From positions 1 through 23,441 of IMG/VR virus record IMGVR_UViG_3300028844_000434: a stretch of DNA of 23,441 nt. One strand, written 5' to 3'. The notes beneath the pieces were generated by a model. It did no database searches, was not told the origin of the DNA, and saw only the letters and a list, made by a program, of their open reading frames with translations. This DNA comes from a virus. Each line of letters begins with the position of its first letter. Position 1 is the first letter of the stretch. Both the position numbers and the translations under genes were made by a program. This document shows positions 1 to 7,640 of this stretch, piece by piece.

Positions 1-267
1 AGACTAAAGAATGCGTTTGAAAGATGGCAGAACGGCATTAACAATATGACTGACAACGAAGGTTTAACTAACCCAGTTGACTATCAAGTTGATGCGTTTG
101 TAGATCATTTAGACAGAAACGGTAATACTATAAAATCTTACACATTGAGAGGGGCTTTCCCTACTTCAGTTGGTGGGATTCCATTAGACTACGAAACAAC
201 TGATGCGATTGAAACTTTTGATGTGACTTTTTCATATCAATACTTTGAATCAAATACTACTACTTAA
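1..267 (+). CDS. gp19: Tail tube protein gp19, C-terminal part (5' truncated by window)
   Basis: The reading frame is open from base 1, so the gene starts upstream and only the last 88 residues are visible. The visible part resembles the C-terminal half of T4 gp19, the subunit that stacks into the inner tail tube through which DNA passes. Shared features are an N-P-x-D-Y-x-x-D segment, a K-S-Y stretch, an F-P-x-x-x-x-G-I-x-L-D-x-x-x-x-D segment and the ending F-D-V-T-F-x-Y-x-Y-x-E-S. It is followed by a clear terminator and then by the portal gene, the usual T4-like order 18-19-20. An internal ATG at 46 could be mistaken for a start, but homology continues upstream of it. I am confident of the family; the N-terminus cannot be judged. 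Confidence 0.9.
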   Translation, partial: RLKNAFERWQNGINNMTDNEGLTNPVDYQVDAFVDHLDRNGNTIKSYTLRGAFPTSVGGIPLDYETTDAIETFDVTFSYQYFESNTTT

Positions 268-274
268 CATTTAA

Positions 275-304
275 TTAAGAGGGGGAGTAAAATCCCCCTT
301 TTAA
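275..304 (+). terminator. Rho-independent terminator after gp19
   Basis: A perfect AGGGGGA/TCCCCCT stem (280-286 with 293-299) closes a GTAAAA loop. It is extended outward by A-T and G-T pairs and followed by TTTT. It lies 8 nt after the gp19 stop and separates the tail genes from the portal transcript. Confidence 0.85.
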
Positions 305-311
305 GAACTAG

Positions 312-319
312 TATAAGTA
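312..319 (+). promoter_or_regulatory. Possible late promoter element before gp20 (TATAAGTA)
   Basis: This octamer differs by one base from the T4 late consensus TATAAATA and lies between the gp19 terminator and the portal start at 342. A promoter is expected here because the upstream transcript is terminated. The element itself is weak evidence in such AT-rich DNA. Confidence 0.3.
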
Positions 320-341
320 TTATAAACAAAGGAAATATAAT

Positions 342-1865
342 ATGGCTGAATTATTTGGATTTAGTATCACACGACTAAAACAGAAAGCAGATCCAAAACA
401 AAGTTTTACCACTGCTCAGGCTGATGACGGAACACAAACGGTATCGGCAGGAGGACACTTTGGTTCTTATTTGGATATGGAAGGTACTGCCAAAACAGAG
501 CAGGACTTAATTCGTAGATACAGAGAAATAGCAATACACCCAGAGTGCGATATGGCAATAGAAGATATTGTCAATGAGGCTATTGTTGCGAATGAATTAA
601 AAGATGCTGTAAGAGTACAATTTAATAATTTACCTTATGGAAAAGATGTTAGAAGAAAAATAGAAGACGAATTTAATGAAGTTTTAAGATTAATGAACTT
701 CAACACAAAAGGCCACGACATATTTAGAAGATGGTATGTAGATGGTAGAATATTTTATCAAAAAATTATTGATAGAGATAATCCTAAAAGAGGTATTACA
801 GAGCTTAAGTATATTGACCCTCGTAAAATTAAAAAGATTAGAGAAGTTAGAAAGAAAAGACCTGACGTTCCTAGTCCATCATCTTTAAATAGTTTAGCTG
901 TTGTAGATGAATATGTTGAATACTTTTTATTTAATGAAAGAGGTGTATCAGGAACTACTGGTACTGCAGGTATTAAGATAGCGCCAGATACAATCGCATT
1001 TTGTCCATCTGGTATTATAGATCAAAATAAGAATATGGTATTATCTTATTTACATAAAGCGATTAAACCTACAAATCAATTACGTATGATTGAAGACGCA
1101 GTTGTAATTTATAGAATAGCTAGAGCACCTGAAAGACGTATCTTTAAAATAGACGTAGGTAATTTACCTAAAGCAAAAGCAGAACAATATTTAAGAGACG
1201 TAATGGCGAGATATAGAAACAAATTAGTATATGACGCTGGTACAGGTGAAATAAGAGACGATAGAAATTATATGTCAATGCTTGAAGATTTCTGGTTACC
1301 TAGTAGAGAAGGTGGCAGAGGTACTGACATAACTACTTTACCTGGTGGTCAAAACTTAGGTGAAATGGCAGATGTAGAATACTTTAGAGCGAAACTATAT
1401 CGTTCTTTAAATGTTCCTGTAAGTAGATTAGAAAGCTCACAAGGTTTTAATCTAGGAAGAGCATCTGAAATAACAAGAGACGAACTTAAATTTACAAAGT
1501 TTGTACAAAGATTAAGAAAGAAATTTACAGAGTTGTTTAATGACATTATGAGAACACAGTTAGTGTTAAAAGGTGTCATAGCTGAACAAGACTGGCATGT
1601 AGTTAAAGACTGTATAATGTATGATTTTATACAAGATGGGCATTTTGCTGAACTAAAGAATACTGAGTTATTAAGAGAAAGATTAGCTTTAGCAAATGAA
1701 ATGAGAGACTATGTTGGTAAGTTTTATTCTGTAAGTTATATAAGAAAAAATGTATTGAAACAAAACGACAGAGAAATGGAAGAAATGGATAAACAAATCA
1801 AACAAGAAATTGATGATGGTATTATTCAAAATCCAATGGCTCAAGTCACAGAGGAGAAAAAATAA
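342..1865 (+). CDS. gp20: Portal vertex protein gp20
   Basis: This 507-residue protein is close in length to T4 gp20 (524). It matches the portal family of T4-like marine phages along its length, including the N-terminal M-A-E-L-F-G-F segment and the central region E-L-K-Y-I-D-P-R-K-I-K-K-I-R. The portal forms a dodecameric ring at one capsid vertex, nucleates prohead assembly, and is the channel for DNA packaging and the docking site for terminase and tail. An AAAGGAAA ribosome-binding site sits just before the ATG. Its stop overlaps the next start by one base, so it is probably translationally coupled to the core protein. Identification rests on recalled family features and on synteny with gp19, gp21, gp22 and gp23. 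Confidence 0.95.
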   Translation: MAELFGFSITRLKQKADPKQSFTTAQADDGTQTVSAGGHFGSYLDMEGTAKTEQDLIRRYREIAIHPECDMAIEDIVNEAIVANELKDAVRVQFNNLPYGKDVRRKIEDEFNEVLRLMNFNTKGHDIFRRWYVDGRIFYQKIIDRDNPKRGITELKYIDPRKIKKIREVRKKRPDVPSPSSLNSLAVVDEYVEYFLFNERGVSGTTGTAGIKIAPDTIAFCPSGIIDQNKNMVLSYLHKAIKPTNQLRMIEDAVVIYRIARAPERRIFKIDVGNLPKAKAEQYLRDVMARYRNKLVYDAGTGEIRDDRNYMSMLEDFWLPSREGGRGTDITTLPGGQNLGEMADVEYFRAKLYRSLNVPVSRLESSQGFNLGRASEITRDELKFTKFVQRLRKKFTELFNDIMRTQLVLKGVIAEQDWHVVKDCIMYDFIQDGHFAELKNTELLRERLALANEMRDYVGKFYSVSYIRKNVLKQNDREMEEMDKQIKQEIDDGIIQNPMAQVTEEKK

Positions 1866-2212
1866 TGAGTGAAGAAACAAAAAACTTTATAGACAAACTT
1901 GCGGCAGGCGATAACGCTGGTGCTGGCGAAGCATTTAAAGATGCTTTACGAGTTAAAGTCGGTAATACTTTAGATGCACACAGAAAAGATATGGCAGGTA
2001 ATTTGTTTAATCAAACAGATAACCCTATACCTGAGGCAGAGGCACATAGTGACCCTAAACCAGAAGTAGCTGATCCGGGAACTTTTACAAAAGATGGACA
2101 AGTTGTTGATACGACAGGTAATGATGGTAAAGCAGAACTAGATTTATCTGACAATGGAACACCAGATACTATGGTAGGAGTAGATGTTAATGCAGGTGAG
2201 CAGAATAATTAA
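1865..2212 (+). CDS. gp67: Prohead core protein, gp67-like
   Basis: This is a 115-residue acidic, low-complexity protein. Residues about 5-50 form a predicted amphipathic helical segment (F-I-D-K-L then A-F-K-D-A-L then A-G-N-L-F). Its spacing resembles the N-terminus of T4 gp67, a small internal core protein cleaved by gp21 during head maturation. The rest is rich in Asp, Gly, Pro and Thr and is probably disordered. The start overlaps the gp20 stop by one base (TAATG), and the position between portal and protease is that of gp67 in T4. The sequence match is short, so the assignment leans on position and composition; it could be another core or internal protein. Confidence 0.6.
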   Translation: MSEETKNFIDKLAAGDNAGAGEAFKDALRVKVGNTLDAHRKDMAGNLFNQTDNPIPEAEAHSDPKPEVADPGTFTKDGQVVDTTGNDGKAELDLSDNGTPDTMVGVDVNAGEQNN

Positions 2213-2432
2213 ACAGAATCTTTTTATAGATTCAAAGTCTTATAACAATCTTTCGCCTAGTATGAAAGATGCTGTAAAAGATGTCTTTTCGTTTTATGAG
2301 AATGCGAAAGGTACAATAGTAGAAAAGTTTGAAAGCGCAATTAAAGAAGTTGCCACTATACATAATTTAGAAGTTAAACAAATAGAAGATTACTTTGATA
2401 AGGAAGTAATTGAAAAATTAGGAGAAAAGTAA
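2190..2432 (+). CDS. Small helical prohead-core-like protein (gp68 position)
   Basis: This is an 80-residue, Lys/Glu-rich, probably all-helical protein (S-M-K-D-A-V-K-D-V-F-S-F-Y-E region, then K-F-E-S-A-I-K-E-V). Its composition is typical of head-core or scaffold-associated proteins. An AGGAG at 2176-2180 lies 9 nt before the ATG at 2190 and only 3 nt before an in-frame ATG at 2184, so I chose 2190; the alternative adds two residues. It overlaps the end of the gp67-like gene and abuts the next gene (TAAATG). Position suggests a gp68-like core protein, but I see no distinctive gp68 motif. Confidence 0.7.
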   Translation: MQVSRIIKQNLFIDSKSYNNLSPSMKDAVKDVFSFYENAKGTIVEKFESAIKEVATIHNLEVKQIEDYFDKEVIEKLGEK

Positions 2433-2681
2433 ATGGCACAAACATTTATAGTCAAAGGTGCGGTTATAACAAACCCATCTGCCAATGACATAGGAAGAGC
2501 ACAATTCGTAAGAATTACAGCTACTGGTGATGTGACTGGTACAATTGTAGATTCTGCTGATGCAGCAATAGGTTCTTTTTATTTAGAAGACGGTAATACT
2601 ATTATTATAGAAAAAGCACCAGGCGATAAAATTAGTTGCGGTACATCTAAAGCATCAGCTGTTGGATCACCAAGAAGTTAA
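2433..2681 (+). CDS. Small hypothetical protein in head module
   Basis: This 82-residue protein is rich in Ala, Gly, Ile and Thr and alternates hydrophobic and polar residues, suggesting a small beta-rich fold. It has no signal peptide, membrane segment or recognisable motif. A GGAG ribosome-binding site lies inside the end of the preceding gene, and the ATG directly follows the preceding TAA. Its place in the late head block suggests a minor head or decoration component, but this is inference from position only. I do not recognise the family. Confidence 0.7.
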   Translation: MAQTFIVKGAVITNPSANDIGRAQFVRITATGDVTGTIVDSADAAIGSFYLEDGNTIIIEKAPGDKISCGTSKASAVGSPRS

Positions 2682-2683
2682 TT

Positions 2684-3046
2684 ATGATTACGGCTACCAA
2701 GCTAACGGATAATAGTTTTAACATTATAGTTAAAGCGAATGGAGTTGGAAGTGAAGATGAACAGACTTTGGTAGATGTAGTTAATTCAAATCAAGCGACT
2801 TCGGAACCAAAAGTTTCAATCGCAGATATACATTATGAAATATTAGGCACTGGTAAGTGTACAATATTTTTTAAAAACGATATAGAAAAAAAGGTAGAGA
2901 TTACGGGTAGAGGAAACTACGGATTGAAACCAAGTGAAGATAGAATTAAAGATGCAATAGGTGATATTTTACTAACAAGCGACTCTAATGTTACAAGTTA
3001 TAATGTAGTAATAGAAGCGCAAAAAGAATCAGGATATACAAATTAA
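2684..3046 (+). CDS. Hypothetical head-module protein, paralogue of the next gene
   Basis: This is a 120-residue probable beta-rich protein of unknown function. It shares an ordered set of segments with the gene that follows: a [EQ]-T-L-V motif near residue 28, a strand-forming I-A-x-[IV]-x-Y stretch, a Gly-rich middle, and a G-D-[IV]-L-L-[ST] segment followed by a Y-x-[IV]-[IV]-[IV]-E strand near the C-terminus. This suggests tandem duplication of a small structural protein. The ribosome-binding site is weak (AAGAAG). Its stop overlaps the next ATG by one base, so the two are probably co-translated. A minor capsid or decoration role is inferred from position between the core genes and the protease. 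Confidence 0.7.
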   Translation: MITATKLTDNSFNIIVKANGVGSEDEQTLVDVVNSNQATSEPKVSIADIHYEILGTGKCTIFFKNDIEKKVEITGRGNYGLKPSEDRIKDAIGDILLTSDSNVTSYNVVIEAQKESGYTN

Positions 3047-3438
3047 TGGCTGACACAGTAACAACACAAACAATATCAGATACTTCAGGTGTCAAATTTG
3101 TAGCTAAACTTACAAATTTCTCTGACGGAACTGGTGAAACTTTAGTTAAAAAAATTGATGCTTCTGAACTAACATTTATGTCAGAAGATGGTAATAGATT
3201 AATCGCAAGAGTATATTATTCTGTTAATACATCAGATAGTAAATCAGCTGTAGAATTAATATGGGACGGTGAAACAAATGCGACTGCTTTATTGTTATCT
3301 GGTCAAGGTTTTATGGACTTTAGAACAGATGGTAATAGTATTCCAAACAATTCTACAACACCAACAGGTGATGTATTATTGTCAACTAAAAACTTCGCTA
3401 GTGGCGATAATTATACAATAATTGTCGAGTTTAGATAA
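3046..3438 (+). CDS. Hypothetical head-module protein, second tandem paralogue
   Basis: This 130-residue probable beta-sandwich-like protein overlaps the preceding stop by one base (TAATG). It contains G-E-T-L-V-K-K, R-L-I-A-R-V-Y-Y-S-V, S-G-Q-G-F-M-D-F and a G-D-V-L-L-S-T segment leading into Y-T-I-I-V-E-F. These correspond in order to segments of the 2684-3046 protein. There are no cysteines, membrane segments or catalytic motifs. The gene is the last before a late promoter and gp21, so it closes the portal transcript. I do not recognise the family; a virion or head-assembly role is the simplest reading. Confidence 0.7.
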   Translation: MADTVTTQTISDTSGVKFVAKLTNFSDGTGETLVKKIDASELTFMSEDGNRLIARVYYSVNTSDSKSAVELIWDGETNATALLLSGQGFMDFRTDGNSIPNNSTTPTGDVLLSTKNFASGDNYTIIVEFR

Positions 3439-3445
3439 AAAATTG

Positions 3446-3453
3446 TATAAATA
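3446..3453 (+). promoter_or_regulatory. T4-type late promoter TATAAATA before gp21
   Basis: This is an exact match to the T4 late consensus octamer recognised by the gp55 sigma factor. It lies in the short gap between the preceding stop and the gp21 ATG at 3477, leaving room for a leader with the GAGAGA ribosome-binding site. Confidence 0.75.
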
Positions 3454-3476
3454 TATAAGTTAAAGAGAGAGAATTT

Positions 3477-4124
3477 ATGAAACTAATTTCCGAAGAAATA
3501 AACAACGCCGAATATATCGTTGAAGAAAAAGACAACGGTAAAAAAGATTACAAAATCAGAGGTATCTTCTTACAGAGTGATATAAAGAATAGAAATGGAC
3601 GAGTGTACCCTAAAGAGGTACTAATGAAAGAAGTAAAAAGATATAATACAGAGTTTATCAATAAAAAAAGAGCATTTGGTGAGTTAGGGCATCCTGACGG
3701 ACCAACTGTTAATTTAGAGAGAGTTTCTCATATGATTACGAAACTCTATCCAGAAGATAGAAATTTTATTGGTGAAGCAAAAATAATGAACACACCTTAT
3801 GGTAAGATTGTAAAAGGTCTTATTGACGAAGGCGCTCAACTAGGAGTGTCAAGTAGAGGTATGGGTTCGTTAGTCCAACGAGGTGGTTTTAACTATGTAA
3901 AAGATGATTTTTACTTAGCAACTGCTGCCGACATTGTCGCTGATCCGTCAGCCCCTGATGCTTTCGTAGAAGGTATCATGGAAGGTAAAGAATGGGTTTG
4001 GGATAATGGCGTCTTGGTAGAAAAAGATATTGAGGCGTGGAGAATGGAAATTTATAAGGCGAGAAAAAGAAGTTTAGAGGAAAAAAAAGTAAATATCTTT
4101 AAAAACTTCCTTGAAAAACTATAA
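3477..4124 (+). CDS. gp21: Prohead core protease gp21
   Basis: This 215-residue protein is nearly the size of T4 gp21 (212), the serine protease inside the prohead that cleaves scaffold, core proteins and gp23 before DNA packaging. Family features are the N-terminal G-I-F-L-Q-S-D-x-x-N-x-N-G-R-V-Y-P segment (about 29-45), a G-E-L-G-H-P-D segment with candidate catalytic His72, the G-V-S-S-R-G segment with candidate catalytic Ser125, and D-I-V-A-D-P-S-A-P-D (about 152-161). It has its own late promoter and is followed by another before its substrate gp22. The family is certain enough; which of the two adjacent serines is the nucleophile is not decidable here. Confidence 0.93.
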   Translation: MKLISEEINNAEYIVEEKDNGKKDYKIRGIFLQSDIKNRNGRVYPKEVLMKEVKRYNTEFINKKRAFGELGHPDGPTVNLERVSHMITKLYPEDRNFIGEAKIMNTPYGKIVKGLIDEGAQLGVSSRGMGSLVQRGGFNYVKDDFYLATAADIVADPSAPDAFVEGIMEGKEWVWDNGVLVEKDIEAWRMEIYKARKRSLEEKKVNIFKNFLEKL

Positions 4125-4127
4125 TCT

Positions 4128-4135
4128 TATAAATA
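4128..4135 (+). promoter_or_regulatory. T4-type late promoter TATAAATA before gp22
   Basis: An exact late consensus octamer starts 4 nt after the gp21 stop. The leader to the gp22 ATG at 4186 is about 45 nt and contains a GGGAGA ribosome-binding site. A separate late promoter fits the large amount of scaffold and capsid protein needed. Confidence 0.8.
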
Positions 4136-4185
4136 TCCTATAACAAGAAAAAAATAAACGTTTATTTTTATAAAGGGAGATTTCA

Positions 4186-5283
4186 ATGGCCGAAACAGAT
4201 AAAAAGATTGAGGCAATGGAACAGGAAGTTAGTGAAGCGGTAAACCCGCAAGCTGATGCTCCGAAGAAAAACGCTGTAGCGGCTGAACCTACACATCTGA
4301 AAAATGATGCTGAAGATTTAGGTGCGGCTGTTGTTAAACCAACAGACAGCAATCCAGATGCTTCAAAATCTACAAAACCTGTTACTGGTGATGCACCTCA
4401 AAAAAACGCAGGCGCTGCTGATGCAATGCCTAAGTTAAAAGAGGGCTCTAAAGAAACAGAAAAAACTCCTGACGATAAAGAAGAAAAATCCGAAATGATG
4501 CATGACAAAGACGACAAGAAAAAGGAACCAATGAAAGCTGGTTACAAAGAAGAAGTTGATGCGTTAGTAGGAGATGCTGACTTATCTGAAGAGTTTAAAC
4601 AGAAAGCTGCGACAATTTTTGAAACTGCGATTAAAGCAAAAGTCAAAGAAGAATCTCAAAGATTACAAGGCGAGTATGAAACTAAATTAGAAGAAGATAC
4701 TAAAACTCAAAAAGCTGAGCTTGTTGAAAAAGTAGACTCATACCTAAACTACGTTGTTGAGGAATGGATGCAAGAAAACAAGATCGCAATTGAGAGAGGT
4801 ATCAAAGGCGAAATTGCTGAGGACTTTATTGGTGGTTTGAAAAAACTATTTGAAGATCACTACATAGATGTTCCAGATGAAAAATATAATGTGCTTGAAG
4901 ATCAAGCTTCTAAAATTGAAGACCTTGAGAAAAAACTTAACGAAGAAATCGAAAAGAATGTTAATCAAAATAAAGAGATTGGTGAGTTAAAAAGAGAAGA
5001 CATAGCGAAAGCTGTATCTGATGATTTAACTGACACTCAAAAAGAAAAGTTTAACAAACTTGCGGAAGAAGTTGAGTATTCAAACGAGGAAGACTTTACA
5101 GCTAAGGTTAAGACAATTAAAGAGTCTTATTTTGGTGGTAAAGAAGAAGCAAAATCTAATGATATAGATGATGTAGCGGTAGGCGATGGATCGACAGTAG
5201 AACCTGTAGATTTAACAGACAGCATGGCTGCTTATAGCGCCGCTATAAGTAAAACAAAAGACATTAAATTGTCTAACAAATAA
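4186..5283 (+). CDS. gp22: Prohead scaffolding core protein gp22
   Basis: This 365-residue protein is highly charged and Lys/Glu-rich. Residues about 110-330 are predicted helical coiled coil, the expected architecture for the main T4 scaffold gp22 (269 residues), which fills the prohead and is destroyed by gp21. The N-terminal ~100 residues are Ala/Pro/Asp-rich and contain an imperfect repeat (DAPKKNA at 24-30, DAPQKNA at 69-75), an extension relative to T4. Several Leu/Ile-x-Glu triplets are possible gp21 cleavage sites. It lies between protease and capsid genes and has its own late promoter. Function is assigned from order, composition and coiled-coil content rather than a sharp motif. Confidence 0.85.
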   Translation: MAETDKKIEAMEQEVSEAVNPQADAPKKNAVAAEPTHLKNDAEDLGAAVVKPTDSNPDASKSTKPVTGDAPQKNAGAADAMPKLKEGSKETEKTPDDKEEKSEMMHDKDDKKKEPMKAGYKEEVDALVGDADLSEEFKQKAATIFETAIKAKVKEESQRLQGEYETKLEEDTKTQKAELVEKVDSYLNYVVEEWMQENKIAIERGIKGEIAEDFIGGLKKLFEDHYIDVPDEKYNVLEDQASKIEDLEKKLNEEIEKNVNQNKEIGELKREDIAKAVSDDLTDTQKEKFNKLAEEVEYSNEEDFTAKVKTIKESYFGGKEEAKSNDIDDVAVGDGSTVEPVDLTDSMAAYSAAISKTKDIKLSNK

Positions 5284-5306
5284 TACTAATAGGGAGAGAA
5301 GACGAT

Positions 5307-6656
5307 ATGTACTTATCTGAAACTTACGAGAAAAAATGGCAGCCAGTCCTAGAACACCCTGATTTACCAAAAATCACGGATTCTTACAGACGTGCCGTTA
5401 CAGCTACTATCTTGGAAAACCAAGAAAGAGCACAAAAAGAAGACAATGCTTTTATGACAGAAGCAGCTCCTACTAACTCAACAGCTGGAACATCAAATTG
5501 GGATCCAATTTTGATCAGCTTAGTTAGAAGAGCAATGCCAAATCTAATTGCATACGACATTGCAGGCGTTCAACCAATGACCGGTCCAACTGGTCTTATA
5601 TTTGCTATGAGAAGCAGATACACTTCAGCATCAGGTAACGAAGCGTTATTTGATGAAGCGGATACTGATTTCTCAGCAAGAAACGCTGCTGGTGATTCAA
5701 CTTCAGGTCAATCTGCAGGTGGTCACACTGGAACTAACCCAGCACTATTAAACGATAGTCCAGCGGGTGCTTTCAGAAAAGGCGAAGCAATGACAACAGC
5801 TACTGCTGAAGCATTAGGAGACTCATCAAACAACGCATTTGCTGAAATGGCTTTCTCAATTGAGAAATCTACAGTAACTGCTAGATCAAGAGCTCTTAAA
5901 GCAGAATACACTATGGAACTTGCTCAAGATTTAAAAGCAATCCACGGTTTAGATGCTGAAACAGAATTAGCAAACATTTTATCTGCTGAGATCCTTGCGG
6001 AAATCAACAGAGAAGTTGTTAGAACTGTTTACATCAATGCTGAAAAAGGTGCATCTGCTAACACAGGTACAGTAAACACTACTACAGAGGGTATCTTTGA
6101 TTTAGATACAGACTCAAACGGAAGATGGTCAGTTGAGAGATTCAAAGGACTTATGTTCCAAGTAGAAAGAGAAGCTAACGTTATAGCACAGAGAACAAGA
6201 AGAGGAAAAGGTAACATGATTATCTGTTCTTCAGATGTTGCCTCTGCGTTACAAATGGCTGGTGTACTTGATTATGCTCCTGCATTAAACAATAACCTAA
6301 ACGTTGATGACACAGGCAATACTTTTGCTGGTGTATTAAACGGTAGATTTAAAGTGTACATAGATCCATACAGTGCAAACAACACAGCGAAGCAATACTT
6401 CGTAGTTGGTTATAAAGGTACTTCACCTTATGACGCAGGTATGTTCTATTGTCCATACGTACCTCTACAAATGGTTAGAGCAGTTGGTCAGGATACATTC
6501 CAACCAAAAATTGGTTTCAAAACTAGATACGGTTTAGTTGCTAACCCATTCGCAGAAACAGGCGCTTTGTCTGGTGCTGCTTCAGCGGTTAACAATGCTG
6601 GATCTGCTAACGCAAACAGATACTACAGAAGAGTCCAAGTGGCTAATCTTATGTAA
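5307..6656 (+). CDS. gp23: Major capsid protein gp23
   Basis: This 449-residue protein forms the hexameric capsid lattice. A clear signature is the segment V-R-R-A-M-P-N-L-I-A-Y-D-I-A-G-V-Q-P-M (about 69-87), nearly identical to the T4 gp23 region that follows maturation cleavage. The likely gp21 cleavage site is after Met-Thr-Glu52, which fits the [I/L]-x-E rule with Met in the first position and would remove a 52-residue propeptide (T4 removes 65). A GGGAGAG ribosome-binding site precedes the ATG, and the gene is followed directly by a strong terminator, consistent with very high late expression. Codon use is somewhat richer in GCT/GCA than in the neighbours, as expected for an abundant protein. 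Confidence 0.97.
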   Translation: MYLSETYEKKWQPVLEHPDLPKITDSYRRAVTATILENQERAQKEDNAFMTEAAPTNSTAGTSNWDPILISLVRRAMPNLIAYDIAGVQPMTGPTGLIFAMRSRYTSASGNEALFDEADTDFSARNAAGDSTSGQSAGGHTGTNPALLNDSPAGAFRKGEAMTTATAEALGDSSNNAFAEMAFSIEKSTVTARSRALKAEYTMELAQDLKAIHGLDAETELANILSAEILAEINREVVRTVYINAEKGASANTGTVNTTTEGIFDLDTDSNGRWSVERFKGLMFQVEREANVIAQRTRRGKGNMIICSSDVASALQMAGVLDYAPALNNNLNVDDTGNTFAGVLNGRFKVYIDPYSANNTAKQYFVVGYKGTSPYDAGMFYCPYVPLQMVRAVGQDTFQPKIGFKTRYGLVANPFAETGALSGAASAVNNAGSANANRYYRRVQVANLM

Positions 6657-6678
6657 TCTTTGGGTTATATACCAAATC

Positions 6679-6710
6679 AAAAAAGGCGGGCCTCAAAGCT
6701 CGCCTTTTTT
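6679..6710 (+). terminator. Strong Rho-independent terminator after gp23
   Basis: GGCGGGC (6685-6691) pairs with GCTCGCC (6698-6704), with one G-T pair, around a CTCAAA loop. An A6 tract flanks the stem upstream and a T6 tract downstream. It ends the head-gene transcript 22 nt after the gp23 stop, and the matching A/T tracts might make it work in both directions. Confidence 0.93.
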
Positions 6711-6716
6711 ATTTCT

Positions 6717-6724
6717 ACTAAATA
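6717..6724 (+). promoter_or_regulatory. Late-promoter-like ACTAAATA before the 76-residue membrane protein
   Basis: The octamer sits between the gp23 terminator and an ATG only 5 nt downstream. It differs from NATAAATA at one position. A new promoter is needed after the strong terminator, which supports the reading, but the motif is weak on its own. Confidence 0.4.
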
Positions 6725-6729
6725 GTAAT

Positions 6730-6960
6730 ATGAAAGCAGAAGAAATGTTAATACAATATGTTTGGATTATTGTCCTAGGGTTATTCTTAGCTTTGGCAGG
6801 CGCATATGTATGGCCAGACAAGAAAATTAGACTAGAGTTTATAGAAGATAGAATGGAAGACGTACAAAAACAAAGAAAAGTATTAACTCAAAAAGAAAAA
6901 GAATTAGAAAAACTAGCCACTGAAAAAGACTGGGAAGAAGTAGATAAAGATAATAAATAG
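6730..6960 (+). CDS. Small single-pass membrane protein with coiled-coil tail
   Basis: This 76-residue protein has a hydrophobic segment at about 8-28 (Val, Ile, Leu, Ala and Gly rich, with two Trp), followed by a highly charged Lys/Glu/Gln helix (about 30-76) likely to form a coiled coil. The same frame is open further upstream inside gp23, but the gp23 terminator at 6679-6710 lies between, so the ATG at 6730 is the credible start. No Shine-Dalgarno sequence precedes it. I do not recognise the family. The layout (membrane anchor plus charged helix) would fit a spanin-like, holin-associated or membrane-tethered assembly protein; none of these is supported by a specific motif. Confidence 0.7.
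   Translation: MKAEEMLIQYVWIIVLGLFLALAGAYVWPDKKIRLEFIEDRMEDVQKQRKVLTQKEKELEKLATEKDWEEVDKDNK
6952..6959 (+). promoter_or_regulatory. Late-promoter-like AATAAATA before the tail-tube-like gene
   Basis: The octamer matches the NATAAATA form of the late element and overlaps the stop codon of the preceding gene. The next ATG (6965) starts 5 nt after it, where transcription from a late element would be expected to begin. Confidence 0.4.
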
Positions 6961-6964
6961 TATT

Positions 6965-7591
6965 ATGACTACCACAAACTCATATTTAAGACAACCCACA
7001 AAACTAGATTACGCTAGTCCTACACAATTTAAGTTTAGTATTATTAAGTTACCTAAAGTAGAATATTTTTGTACTGCAGTAAATATACCTGGTGTTAATC
7101 TAGGTGAAACTACACAAGCAACTCCACTAAAAAAGATACCTGTACCTGGCGATACATTAACTTACGAACCATTACAAATGACTTTTTTAGTAGATGAAAA
7201 TTTAGAGAACTTCCAAGAGATACATGGGTGGTTAGTTGGTTTAGGCTTTCCTAGAGATCACAGAGAGTTTCAAAATTTATTATCTTCTGGTAGTGATAGA
7301 TTTCCTACTAGAAATGCGTCAAACATATCCAGCGAGGCTGGTAAAACAAAATTCGCTGCGGCAGATACAGGCCCAATATTATCTGACGCAACATTGACTG
7401 TATTGTCAAGTAAAAACAATGCCCAAGTAGAGGTAAGATTTAGAGATTTATACCCAACAGGTCTTACTGGATTGGGTTATAATCAACAAGCTGGTGATGT
7501 AGATTATCTAACAGCGACTGTATCATTTAGTTATTTAATATATGATTTTGCGAATGTAGGGTCATCAACAACAACAGTAACCACATCATAG
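6965..7591 (+). CDS. Tail-tube-like structural protein (gp19-fold; possible tail completion or baseplate tube protein)
   Basis: This 208-residue protein looks like a member of the T4 tail-tube superfamily. It has an F-x-F-S-I-x-K-L-P start, a V-N-I-P-G-V-N-L-G segment (about 41-49), a P-G-D-T-L-x-Y-E-P-L-x-M-T-F-L-V-D-E stretch (about 58-76), an E-I-H-G-W-L helix, and a C-terminal strand T-A-T-V-S-F-S-Y. These echo gp19 and the tube-initiator and terminator proteins that cap the tail. In cyanophage gene orders I recall, a gp3-type tail completion protein lies between gp23 and uvsY, which fits this place. No ribosome-binding site is visible. Exact identity (gp3, gp54-like or another tube-like protein) is not resolved from sequence alone. 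Confidence 0.7.
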   Translation: MTTTNSYLRQPTKLDYASPTQFKFSIIKLPKVEYFCTAVNIPGVNLGETTQATPLKKIPVPGDTLTYEPLQMTFLVDENLENFQEIHGWLVGLGFPRDHREFQNLLSSGSDRFPTRNASNISSEAGKTKFAAADTGPILSDATLTVLSSKNNAQVEVRFRDLYPTGLTGLGYNQQAGDVDYLTATVSFSYLIYDFANVGSSTTTVTTS

Positions 7592-7593
7592 AC

Positions 7594-7622
7594 TTTACAA
7601 AACAAGGTTTTTGTGGTATACT
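7594..7622 (+). promoter_or_regulatory. Sigma70-type early promoter for uvsY
   Basis: The -35 box is TTTACA (7594-7599), the spacer is exactly 17 bp and the -10 box is TATACT (7617-7622), preceded by TGG as an extended -10. Transcription should start near 7629, giving a short leader with GGAG before the ATG at 7641. Confidence 0.85.
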
Positions 7623-7640
7623 ATATATTATGGAGTTATT

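Noticed and set aside
6538-6729. Upstream extension of the 76-residue membrane protein into gp23
   Set aside because: It would overlap the gp23 coding region in another frame and read through the strong terminator hairpin; the encoded extension looks random.
7611-7640. TTG start ten codons before the uvsY ATG
   Set aside because: It lies inside the promoter, upstream of the expected transcription start, and the ATG at 7641 has a GGAG site.
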